DNA of 6,638 nt from Spirochaetota bacterium. GTDB lineage: Bacteria > Spirochaetota > JAGLSM01. The notes under the pieces are model-generated. The model was not told the DNA's origin, ran no database searches, and worked only from the letters and a program-made list of their open reading frames with translations. A program made the position numbers and the translations under genes. The stretch lies in assembly GCA_023135745.1 (NCBI GenBank), contig JAGLSM010000120.1, forward strand, positions 1 through 6,638. The letters run 5' to 3'. Below are positions 1 to 5,228 of this stretch, one piece after another (position 1 is the stretch's first letter; every line of letters starts with the position of its first letter).

Positions 1-5
1 TCTGA

Positions 6-554
6 TTATTTTATAGATATATAAATTTTGACTACGGCGCTTTTTAGGTCAGCAGTTGCTTCATATTCCTCAAAGTCTGCTGTATAACGAGCTTTTTCTT
101 TATTCTTTTTCATCCAGATATTATAAATATGCTCCCAGCCTTTTTTACACATTTCGATCATCGGGCCCTTTTTGGTGGTAAACATGGCATATTTTGAAGC
201 AGGAAACGTCCTTGCAACCAGTCCTTTTGACAGATCATTTGTTTTCGTTACAAAGCAACCCACCAGGGTGGTGAAGGTTCCTTTTTTCATATCATAGTCT
301 GTATATAACCCGTACACCTTATCATTAGCCTTATGCTTGATTTGAGGCATATACCCGTTTTTAAAGAACCGCTGCCACATAGGTCCTATTTTTGTTTTCA
401 TTGTCTGCTTATTCATTTTTTCACTTAATCCGACAAAAATGATCCGGTCCAGTTCTTTGACTTGCGGTCCGGATACGATTTTTTCCTTCTTATCACATCC
501 CATAAAAGAAACTAATGAGATTCCCACTAAAAAGCTTAGTATGTAAAATTTCAT
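6..554 (-). CDS. Lipoprotein with GyrI-like / AraC-type effector-binding domain
   Basis: A 182-residue protein, probably exported and lipid-anchored. Residues 1-20 form a short hydrophobic signal ending in a lipobox-like FMGC, so Cys20 would be the modified residue, with Asp at +2. The rest (about 33-182) reads as the GyrI-like or BmrR/Rob-type small-molecule-binding fold: a VYGLYTDYD strand at 80-88, the GTFTTLVGC segment at 92-100, KYAMFTTKKGP at 121-131, a W-x(3)-Y-x(2)-W helix around 140-147, DFEEYE at 160-165, and a closing VVKIYISI strand. In this fold an acidic residue near the DFEEYE position often helps form the ligand pocket. The ATG at 554 has an SD GGAGGT at 560-565, five bases upstream. 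It lies 141 bp downstream of the WYL regulator gene on the same strand, and such regulators are often found near GyrI-like proteins. The ligand is unknown. The domain call is from pattern recognition; the anchored location is inferred. Confidence 0.8.
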   Translation of the reverse strand: MKFYILSFLVGISLVSFMGCDKKEKIVSGPQVKELDRIIFVGLSEKMNKQTMKTKIGPMWQRFFKNGYMPQIKHKANDKVYGLYTDYDMKKGTFTTLVGCFVTKTNDLSKGLVARTFPASKYAMFTTKKGPMIEMCKKGWEHIYNIWMKKNKEKARYTADFEEYEATADLKSAVVKIYISIK

Positions 555-579
555 ATTTTACCTCCATTTTTTTTGTGAG

Positions 580-596
580 ATAAATGTAGCATTTAT
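580..596. repeat. Perfect 7-3-7 inverted repeat in lipoprotein gene leader
   Basis: The arms ATAAATG and CATTTAT are perfectly complementary around TAG. The element lies 14 bases before the SD of the lipoprotein gene, so it could be an operator or a weak leader hairpin. The left arm extends into the decamer TGAGATAAAT (576-585), which recurs at 675-684. Function is inferred only. Confidence 0.4.
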
Positions 597-610
597 ATGT
601 GACAACCCTA

Positions 611-636
611 TGTCAACAGACTTTTAAAAGTTTGTT
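611..636 (-). promoter_or_regulatory. -35-like TTGACA overlapping a 22-bp near-perfect palindrome
   Basis: A perfect TTGACA reads on the minus strand at 611-616, upstream of the lipoprotein gene. A palindrome at 615-636 (core ACTTTTAAAAGT at 620-631, outer arms AACA/TGTT, one mismatch) overlaps its edge, the usual layout for a repressor site. No good -10 hexamer sits at the right spacing: 17 bases on gives AATGCT, which matches the consensus at only three positions. The promoter call is therefore weak, while the palindrome itself is clear. Confidence 0.35.
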
Positions 637-674
637 AATATGTTAAAAAATTATCTTTTACGGTATTGACTTTC

Positions 675-692
675 TGAGATAAATTTAACTCA
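675..692. repeat. 18-bp inverted repeat after the WYL regulator gene
   Basis: TGAGATAAATTTAACTCA is a palindrome with one mismatched pair, starting three bases past the stop codon of the regulator gene. It contains the same TGAGATAAAT decamer seen at 576-585. No T-run follows on the minus strand, so a terminator is unlikely. A protein-binding site is possible. Confidence 0.35.
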
Positions 693-695
693 CAA

Positions 696-1685
696 TTATT
701 TATCAGTAAGTGTTTTATTTTTGGGATTTACTTTTTTTGTATATTGCTCATGCAGCTTATTGCTTAGTTTAAATACATACTGAATCAATTTTTCAGGTGC
801 TATAATATCTGCTTTCTCACCGAGTCCTAACAGCCATTTAGCGAAATACTCATAGGAATTAATATAAAAACTGCATTCGATCCAGGAGTCTATCTTTTTT
901 TCCTCTAGAAATCCGTATAAGTATTTATATTTATTAAGATACGATTCAAGACTTTTGTCAAATCGTATTGTAACCTTGTATAGCTGTTGGCTGCTCATGA
1001 GTTTTTTTATCAGGTCCCGTAGTGTTCCCTGATGTTTTTCTGAAAATATGGTTTTTGTGAGTTCTATACTGCTGATTCTATCAATACGGAAATCTCTGTA
1101 ATCTTCCCGTAAACGGCAATACGCTATTAAGTGCCAGTGATTAGCGTAATAACAAATACCTATAGGTTCCACATTACGGGGTATTGCTTTTTTATCATTC
1201 ATTCCCTGATAGGTAATTCTTATAACTTTTTTCTTGCCAAGACAATCCTGTATCTGGCTTAAAAAGCTCGATTCTTCTATATTAAGAATATTTTCCATTG
1301 GTTGAAATACTTCAATCTGGTTCTCAAGCCGTGTGAGATGATCTTTATCAGCGCTTGCTAAAACAGAGCGGATTTTATACATGGCGGAAGTGTATTGCTT
1401 TGACAATGTTTTGTCTGAAAATTTCTGCATCAGTTTTTCGGCCATTATCATGGAGTTTGCTTCTTCTTTGGTAAACATGATTGGCGGTAAATTATAGCCT
1501 GAAACCAGAAAGTAGCCCACCCCTGCTTCCGCACCGATAGGTACTCCGGCTTCTTCAAGTGCGCGAATGTCCCGGTATACAGTACGCAAACTAATGGAGA
1601 AACGATCAGCAATTTCTTTTGCTTTAGTCACGTGCTTAGATTGAAGCTGAATTAATATGGCAGTGAGGCGATCAATCCTGTTCAT
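696..1685 (-). CDS. YafY-family HTH/WYL-domain transcriptional regulator
   Basis: A 329-residue DNA-binding regulator of the YafY/DeoR-like HTH_11-WYL class. An N-terminal winged helix-turn-helix (about 2-60) has the recognition-helix pattern SLRTVYRDIRALEEAG (32-47) followed by the wing GVGYFLV. The WYL domain spans about 138-211, with N-H-W-H-L-I-A-Y-C at 182-190 (WHL replacing the name-giving WYL) and YRDFRIDRI at 196-204. A C-terminal WCX-like extension runs from about 235 to 315. The length is typical. WYL domains bind ligands, including nucleic acids or nucleotides in some members; the ligand here is unknown. I chose the ATG at 1685 because it begins directly at the HTH. A longer reading from TTG at 1727 would add 14 hydrophobic residues the family lacks. 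Neither start has an SD. It is divergent from gnd and co-directional with the GyrI-like lipoprotein gene, its most likely partner or target. Confidence 0.9.
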   Translation of the reverse strand: MNRIDRLTAILIQLQSKHVTKAKEIADRFSISLRTVYRDIRALEEAGVPIGAEAGVGYFLVSGYNLPPIMFTKEEANSMIMAEKLMQKFSDKTLSKQYTSAMYKIRSVLASADKDHLTRLENQIEVFQPMENILNIEESSFLSQIQDCLGKKKVIRITYQGMNDKKAIPRNVEPIGICYYANHWHLIAYCRLREDYRDFRIDRISSIELTKTIFSEKHQGTLRDLIKKLMSSQQLYKVTIRFDKSLESYLNKYKYLYGFLEEKKIDSWIECSFYINSYEYFAKWLLGLGEKADIIAPEKLIQYVFKLSNKLHEQYTKKVNPKNKTLTDK

Positions 1686-1721
1686 GTATATGAGTATACA
1701 CAGTTGATGATAAAATATGAA
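1686..1721 (-). promoter_or_regulatory. Promoter of WYL regulator gene, -10 inside a palindrome
   Basis: On the minus strand, TTCATA (1716-1721, four of six) and TATACT (1693-1698, five of six) are separated by 17 bases. The expected transcript start is about 1685-1686, at or one base before the ATG, implying a leaderless or almost leaderless mRNA; this agrees with the lack of an SD. The palindrome GTATA-TGAG-TATAC at 1686-1699 covers the -10 and start, the right place for autorepression. Confidence 0.5.
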
Positions 1722-1776
1722 GTACAATAAATAGCAGGAATTGTTATAATCTTCCTTCCATAAAATTGGTATTTCT

Positions 1777-1803
1777 GATTCGAATCTCTGTAATAGGTAT
1801 TAC
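1777..1803. promoter_or_regulatory. Two palindromes in the divergent regulator/gnd region
   Basis: GATTCGAATC (1777-1786) is a perfect 10-bp palindrome. Three bases later comes GTAATA-GG-TATTAC (1790-1803), a perfect 6-2-6 inverted repeat. The second is 14 bp and starts GTA and ends TAC, like the palindrome at 1686-1699, so both may be sites of the same regulator. This is unproven. Confidence 0.35.
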
Positions 1804-1836
1804 ATACATTTTAAGTAAAATCCATCAATTTAAGTA

Positions 1837-1865
1837 TTGACAAGGTTAAGTGAAGCTTTAATAAT
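1837..1865 (+). promoter_or_regulatory. gnd: Likely sigma-70-type promoter of gnd
   Basis: TTGACA (1837-1842, perfect) is followed after 17 bases by AATAAT (1860-1865, five of six), with a start expected near 1872 and a leader of about 70 bases. An alternative extended -10, TGT-TATGAT (1872-1880), lies just downstream without a matching -35. The direct repeat TTAAGTA at 1811-1817 and 1830-1836 sits immediately upstream. Confidence 0.6.
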
Positions 1866-1940
1866 TATTTTTGTTATGATTCAATGGCGTGGACAAAATC
1901 ATATTAAATAAAGAATCAGATAATTAATAAGGAGAAAAAA

Positions 1941-2840
1941 ATGAAAATTGGATTTGTAGGATTAGGTAAAATGGGACTGAATATGGTTAGAAGACTGTGT
2001 CAGGATAATCATGATATAGTTGCATTTGATATAAATGCTGAGGCTCGTGCTGAAGCAGAAAAAACCGGAGCTGTTTCCGCGTCAACATTGGAAGAACTTG
2101 TATCAAAACTTGAAGGGCAAAAGATTGTCTGGGTTATGGTACCTTCAGGAAAAATCACGGAAGATACTGTTAATACTGTCGGTGATCTGCTTAGTGAAAA
2201 TGATATTATAATTGACGGTGGTAATTCCAACTATAAGGACACAATAAGACGGGGCGAAGCTTTAAAAGAAAAAGGGATATACTACCTTGATGCCGGAACA
2301 AGCGGCGGTATTTGGGGTTTAAAAGTTGGTTATTGTCTAATGATAGGTGGTGAAGACGAAGCATTTAAAGCAGTTGAACCCGGATTCAAAACACTTGCTC
2401 CTGAAAACGGATATCTGTATGTCGGTCCTTCAGGATCCGGGCATTTTGTTAAAATGGTTCACAACGGAATTGAATATGCCATGCTTCAGTCATACGCGGA
2501 AGGTTTTGAAATACTCAATGCCAAAAAGGATTTTAAGCTTGATCTTCATAAGATTTCCAATCTCTGGAATCAGGGCAGTGTTGTCAGGTCATGGTTATTG
2601 GAATTGGCAGAGAGTGCTTTTAAAAATGATCCCAAACTTGATGGAATCAAGGGTTATGTCGAGGATTCAGGAGAGGGCAGATGGACTGTTGAAACTGCTA
2701 TTGAACTTTCTGTTCCGGCTCCGACTATCTCTCTTTCCCTGTTTGAGAGGTTCCGTTCACGTCAGGAAGACTCTTTTGGGAATAAGGTTATTGCGGCTCT
2801 TCGTAATGAGTTTGGTGGTCATAGTGTGGTTAAGAAGTGA
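1941..2840 (+). CDS. gnd: 6-phosphogluconate dehydrogenase, short NAD-type form
   Basis: Cytosolic oxidative decarboxylation of 6-phosphogluconate to ribulose 5-phosphate with reduction of NAD(P), in the pentose phosphate pathway. The protein has 299 residues, matching the short (YqeC/GndA-like) class rather than the roughly 470-residue enzyme. The Rossmann motif GFVGLGKMG is at 4-12. Asp30 ends the second strand (VAFD), where NADP-specific long forms usually have Asn-Arg, so NAD preference is likely. Substrate and catalytic motifs are GGNSNY (93-98), DAGTSGG (117-123) and KMVHNGIEY (171-179, with Lys171 and Glu178), and a C-terminal GEGRWT is at 244-249. The SD AAGGAG (1929-1934) lies six bases before the ATG. 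It stands alone, with no zwf or pgl gene in the window, and converges on mazF. Confidence 0.95.
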   Translation: MKIGFVGLGKMGLNMVRRLCQDNHDIVAFDINAEARAEAEKTGAVSASTLEELVSKLEGQKIVWVMVPSGKITEDTVNTVGDLLSENDIIIDGGNSNYKDTIRRGEALKEKGIYYLDAGTSGGIWGLKVGYCLMIGGEDEAFKAVEPGFKTLAPENGYLYVGPSGSGHFVKMVHNGIEYAMLQSYAEGFEILNAKKDFKLDLHKISNLWNQGSVVRSWLLELAESAFKNDPKLDGIKGYVEDSGEGRWTVETAIELSVPAPTISLSLFERFRSRQEDSFGNKVIAALRNEFGGHSVVKK

Positions 2841-2890
2841 TAAGGTATTTTAATTCTGTTTATATGAAACGAGCCTGGTAAGCTGAGTTA

Positions 2891-3214
2891 TTAATCTACC
2901 AGCATTTCCTTGATTATTGATTTAATTTCTCTTGTTTTTTTTTGCTGAAGCTTTCCGAGCTTTTTTATCATTCTTTTTTTGTCAATTGCTCTTATTTGAT
3001 CAAGTACAATCCAACCGTCTTTATTCTCAAATCTGACTCTGAGTCTTGTCGGGTAATCGTGCGATTTTGTTGTCATTGGAGCAATTATTATTGTTGATAT
3101 GTTGTTATTCATCTCATTTGGAGAAATAACGATAAAGGGGCGCTTTTTTTTAATTTCATGATCAATGGTAGGATCCAGGTTTACTAAAAATATATCGTAT
3201 TGCTTAACTACCAT
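2891..3214 (-). CDS. mazF: MazF/PemK-family toxin, mRNA interferase
   Basis: A 107-residue toxin of the MazF/PemK family, which are usually sequence-specific endoribonucleases that cut mRNA and stop growth. The family layout is complete: an N-terminal strand YDIFLVNLDPTIDHE (6-20), the K-x-RP motif with Arg25-Pro26, the IVISPNEMN stretch, the APMTTK segment at 45-50 (Thr48/Thr49 near the family's catalytic Thr), DQIRAID (72-78) and Arg81. These Arg and Thr positions match the catalytic pair of the family, so the toxin looks intact. The ATG at 3214 overlaps the end of mazE by 7 bases, so translation is probably coupled. A weak GGGA lies next to the start, and GGAAGAAG a little upstream within mazE. 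It converges on gnd with a 50-bp gap. The cleavage sequence cannot be predicted. Confidence 0.92.
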   Translation of the reverse strand: MVVKQYDIFLVNLDPTIDHEIKKKRPFIVISPNEMNNNISTIIIAPMTTKSHDYPTRLRVRFENKDGWIVLDQIRAIDKKRMIKKLGKLQQKKTREIKSIIKEMLVD

Positions 3215-3456
3215 TCCCAGTCTTCTTCCTCGATTACAATATTGTCATTCACAATCAGTCTATCGTCTGAGTTCTTTTTCATTTTTTTGAATTCAGCATT
3301 CCATCCGGATCTTGTTTTATTTTTAAGTGGTTTTATTATTATTGTTTTATTTTTTACTTCCAGATTGATACGTGACTCTATATTGCATTGCTTGATGATT
3401 TCTTTCGGCAGTCTAATGCCTCTTGAATTTCCAATTTTCACTATATCTATCAGCAT
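3208..3456 (-). CDS. mazE: AbrB/MazE-type antitoxin
   Basis: An 82-residue antitoxin upstream of and overlapping mazF. The N-terminal half (1-45) is the swapped-hairpin AbrB/MazE DNA-binding fold: VKIGNSRGIRLPKEII at 6-21, then KNKTIIIKPL. The C-terminal half (48-82) has the R-x-GW-x(2)-F pattern and an acidic, Trp-rich tail (EEEDWEW), the expected toxin-wrapping segment that occupies the RNA-binding groove of MazF. The SD AGAGGTG (3461-3467) lies four bases from the ATG. It is much stronger than the one before mazF, which fits the need for excess antitoxin. By family knowledge the MazEF complex represses its own promoter; a palindrome at 3480-3491 is the obvious candidate site. The TPR lipoprotein gene ends 65 bp upstream on the same strand with no terminator visible. 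Confidence 0.9.
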   Translation of the reverse strand: MLIDIVKIGNSRGIRLPKEIIKQCNIESRINLEVKNKTIIIKPLKNKTRSGWNAEFKKMKKNSDDRLIVNDNIVIEEEDWEW

Positions 3457-3479
3457 AATACACCTCTAATGCAATTTTG

Positions 3480-3491
3480 ATGTATTTACAT
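3480..3491. promoter_or_regulatory. Palindrome upstream of mazE, candidate operator
   Basis: ATGTA-TT-TACAT is a perfect 5-2-5 inverted repeat, 24 bases before the mazE start. AbrB-type antitoxins bind such short palindromes for autoregulation. I could not place a convincing -35/-10 pair here: TTGAAA lies just upstream on the minus strand, but its -10 match is poor. Confidence 0.35.
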
Positions 3492-3521
3492 AAAATTTCA
3501 AATGTTTTTTAATCATTTTTA

Positions 3522-4079
3522 CTATCTTTGCAGGGAGTGTTGTTTACTGATTCTTTTCCGTAGAATCAGAATAGCTTTTTGTATGCTATCCACCTGTTTA
3601 TTTGCAGGTGAAGATTTCATGTACAATTCCCAATGAGAGATGGTTTTTTTAAGATCTCCCTGACGGAAGTATGCAAGCCCCATGTCCAGATGCGCATTGA
3701 CCAAACCGGGATCTGCCTTTAGAGCGAGGGCAAAGTTATCAACTGCTTTTTTGTATTTTTTTAAGTAGAAAAAGGTGAGTCCGATATTGAAATAATAATG
3801 AGCCGGCTTGTCTGTATTCAGCAGCCCTTTTTTATAAAAAGAGAGGGCCTGGGAAGGCTGCCGGAGGTGATTATAGATATTAGCAAGGTAAAAACAGGTT
3901 GTGCTCAGCTTAGGTTTTTCCCGGTGGGCACGCAGTAACAATGGTAATGCTTTGACAAACTTTTGATTATAATATTTTTTTTCTCCCTGAATAAATGATT
4001 GAGGTCTGTGTACACGTACCGCGCATGAAATTACAAAAATTATTATTATAGAAATAAGAGTCGTTAACTGTTTATACAT
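3522..4079 (-). CDS. TPR-repeat lipoprotein
   Basis: A 185-residue tetratricopeptide-repeat protein, probably an envelope lipoprotein acting as a protein-binding scaffold. Residues 1-19 are a hydrophobic signal rich in Ile, ending in the lipobox VISC, so Cys19 is the likely lipid site. About four TPR units follow, near 29-57, 58-91, 92-124 and 125-158. Each carries the usual pattern of small and aromatic residues, for example YYFNIGLTFFYLKKYKKAVDNF, shown here in part as FNIGLTFFYLKKYKKA at 97-112, and the unit-ending Pro (KADP, KSSP). A basic tail closes the protein. I chose the ATG at 4079 because AAGAGGA (4084-4090) precedes it by four bases and the signal peptide starts there. An upstream TTG at 4109 would add ten residues before the signal. 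It is divergent from the membrane protein at 4232 and co-directional with mazE. The binding partner is unknown. Confidence 0.83.
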   Translation of the reverse strand: MYKQLTTLISIIIIFVISCAVRVHRPQSFIQGEKKYYNQKFVKALPLLLRAHREKPKLSTTCFYLANIYNHLRQPSQALSFYKKGLLNTDKPAHYYFNIGLTFFYLKKYKKAVDNFALALKADPGLVNAHLDMGLAYFRQGDLKKTISHWELYMKSSPANKQVDSIQKAILILRKRISKQHSLQR

Positions 4080-4199
4080 TGTGTCCTCTTTAGTTATATA
4101 AATCGGCAAAACACTTCCTTAACAGTACTGCACAGCTGAGTTTTTTCAATAAATGATTTAATAAAGATGAATTTTCTTTAATAAATTTTAATTATACAA

Positions 4200-4205
4200 T
4201 ATAAT
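4200..4205 (+). promoter_or_regulatory. -10 box of the 4-TM protein gene
   Basis: A perfect TATAAT lies at 4200-4205, with a start expected near 4212 and a short leader carrying AGGGTGG (4219-4225) six bases before the ATG at 4232. The -35 region 17 bases upstream (TTTAAT) is poor. The whole 4110-4231 divergent region is very AT-rich and otherwise shows no clear element. Confidence 0.45.
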
Positions 4206-4231
4206 AAAGAAAAAAATCAGGGTGGTCTATT

Positions 4232-4690
4232 ATGAAATTTGGTGAACGCTATGAAAATATTTTTGTTGCAGGGCTTATTCTTTCTTTTTTCCTGCCATGG
4301 ATAAGTTTTGGCGGATTTTTCTCCATAAATGGTCTCGATATGCCAACGATGCTTAGCGGTCTGGGTAAGATAGCTAAAGGTTTTTCAGGTAAGGAAAACG
4401 CAGATACAGCAGGTACCGGGATTTTTTATATTTTTTATCTGATACCAATCCTCAGCATTTCTTATTTGGTTTTAACTTTAAAAAAGAATAAAAATATAAA
4501 AGCCATTTCAATAATTACCGGGCTTATACCTATCCTGGGATTGATTTATGCTTTAATTAATTACGGCAGTAAGGTAATTCATCTTTTATCTATTGGCGGT
4601 TATTTAACCATCCTTTGCGGGATCGGAATGCTCCTGGCTGCATTTGGAGTGATAAAACCAAAAATTAAACAGAGTGAAAAAAGCGAGTAG
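4232..4690 (+). CDS. Small four-helix integral membrane protein, unknown function
   Basis: A 152-residue protein that I do not recognise as a named family. Four hydrophobic segments are visible: about 10-30, 64-83, 89-110 and 116-141. The first ends in LPWISFGGFFSINGLDMP. An LPW...G motif after a first helix, then a short loop with a small-residue and Gly-Leu-Asp stretch, occurs in several uncharacterised four-helix membrane proteins. A polar loop (48-62, with Lys, Glu, Asp) separates helices 1 and 2. A Lys-rich loop (84-90) and a Lys-rich tail (142-152) are probably cytoplasmic by the positive-inside rule, which fits both ends inside. The SD AGGGTGG (4219-4225) supports the ATG. The gene converges with the 56-aa gene, with seven bases between their stop codons, and is divergent from the TPR lipoprotein. 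No catalytic motif is visible. Confidence 0.8.
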   Translation: MKFGERYENIFVAGLILSFFLPWISFGGFFSINGLDMPTMLSGLGKIAKGFSGKENADTAGTGIFYIFYLIPILSISYLVLTLKKNKNIKAISIITGLIPILGLIYALINYGSKVIHLLSIGGYLTILCGIGMLLAAFGVIKPKIKQSEKSE

Positions 4691-4697
4691 AGTCTTA

Positions 4698-4868
4698 TTA
4701 TACTGTTGTGTTTTCCAATTCCCTGTCAAGTTCGGCTGACAATTTAGCGGCACTGCTGTGGCCTTGTTTCGCGTATTCAGTACAAGCCTTTTTGATCATA
4801 ATAATTTGATTAAACCCTAATCCTTTTAAGTCGAATTCATTAGGCTGCTGTCCTTTAGTGATGGTCAT
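4698..4868 (-). CDS. Small 56-residue protein encoded after DUF3820
   Basis: A short open frame with all signs of a real gene: ATG at 4866-4868, SD AGGAGT (4873-4878) four bases upstream, stop TAA at 4698, and only 27 bases between it and the stop of the DUF3820 gene on the same strand. The protein begins MTITKGQQPN, then DLKGLGFNQIIMIKKACTE (13-31), a small-residue hinge with YAKQGHSSAAKL (32-43), and an acidic end SAELDRELENTTV. It is predicted to be soluble and helical, perhaps two amphipathic helices, with no signal peptide or membrane segment. A single Cys (29) and a His (37) are too few for a metal site. I do not recognise the family. The pairing suggests a function together with the DUF3820 protein, possibly a direct complex. 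It could be missed by automatic annotation because of its length. Confidence 0.72.
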   Translation of the reverse strand: MTITKGQQPNEFDLKGLGFNQIIMIKKACTEYAKQGHSSAAKLSAELDRELENTTV

Positions 4869-4895
4869 AGTTACTCCTGTTCTTTAAAGTAAGTT

Positions 4896-5132
4896 TTACA
4901 TATTTTCAGTGTTAAGTAAAGGCTCAAGCAGATACTCAAGCCCGTTAATTCTGATCTGATACATTAGTGCCATCATTTGTCCAAGTTCACCTTCGGGAAA
5001 ACCTTTATCAGCAAACCACAAGAGATAATCTTCCGGAATATCAATTATGAGCCGGTCCCGGTATTTGCCGAAGGGCATTTTTGCCTTGATTAATTTGAGT
5101 AAGACTGATGGGTCTGATAGCATGTCTGTCAT
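4896..5132 (-). CDS. DUF3820 family protein
   Basis: A 78-residue cytosolic protein matching DUF3820, a family described as putative quorum-sensing-regulated virulence factors, whose biochemical role is not established. The hallmark is one dense conserved block: MPFGKYRDR at 19-27, then DIPEDYLLWFADKGFP (31-46), then GELGQMM (48-54), and a final INGLEYLLEPL (62-72). Length and order are standard. The first 18 residues are a variable helix. The SD AGGAAA (5138-5143), five bases from the ATG at 5132, supports that start over Met4. It is the first gene of a probable two-gene unit with the 56-aa gene. Its start region is covered by a perfect palindrome at 5138-5152, and a TATATT -10-like box overlaps the edge at 5151-5156. 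A virulence role should not be read from the family name. Confidence 0.88.
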   Translation of the reverse strand: MTDMLSDPSVLLKLIKAKMPFGKYRDRLIIDIPEDYLLWFADKGFPEGELGQMMALMYQIRINGLEYLLEPLLNTENM

Positions 5133-5137
5133 TTTGT

Positions 5138-5156
5138 TTTCCTGTCAGGAAATATA
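5138..5156 (-). promoter_or_regulatory. Palindrome over the SD and -10 of the DUF3820 gene
   Basis: TTTCCTG-T-CAGGAAA (5138-5152) is a perfect 7-1-7 inverted repeat. It contains the SD of the DUF3820 gene and borders a TATATT box (5151-5156, minus strand, five of six). With that box, transcription would start near 5144, inside the palindrome, favouring a DNA operator over an mRNA hairpin. With a promoter further upstream, the hairpin would hide the SD. No good -35 is seen. Confidence 0.45.
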
Positions 5157-5228
5157 GTCTAATATTGAGCGTGCGGGGAATTTTTGTTTCTTTGGGGGAT
5201 GGCAGGTGTATCCTGTTTATGGATAGAA

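Noticed and set aside
1686..1727. TTG at 1727 as the start of the WYL regulator
   Set aside because: It would add 14 residues (hydrophobic, Tyr/Phe-rich) before the HTH that the family does not have, has no SD, and would lie upstream of the likely transcript start.
2009..2230. 73-residue minus-strand open frame inside gnd
   Set aside because: It lies entirely antisense to a strongly conserved gene, has Ser/Ile-rich low-complexity translation and no SD; a shadow of gnd.
2347..2853. 168-residue plus-strand frame overlapping the end of gnd
   Set aside because: It is a +1 shadow of gnd with no SD or recognisable domain, while the gnd frame has complete family motifs to its stop at 2840.
2875..2902. 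CTGGTA...TACCAG inverted repeat between gnd and mazF as a shared terminator
   Set aside because: The stem is six base pairs with a 16-base loop and no T-run on either side, so it is unlikely to stop transcription.
3200..3469. 89-residue plus-strand frame opposite mazE
   Set aside because: It is antisense to a clear AbrB/MazE protein, and its hydrophobic look comes from the complement of Lys/Asn codons.
4080..4109. TTG at 4109 as the start of the TPR lipoprotein
   Set aside because: The ATG at 4079 has a good SD (AAGAGGA) and puts the signal peptide at the N-terminus; the upstream start has neither advantage.
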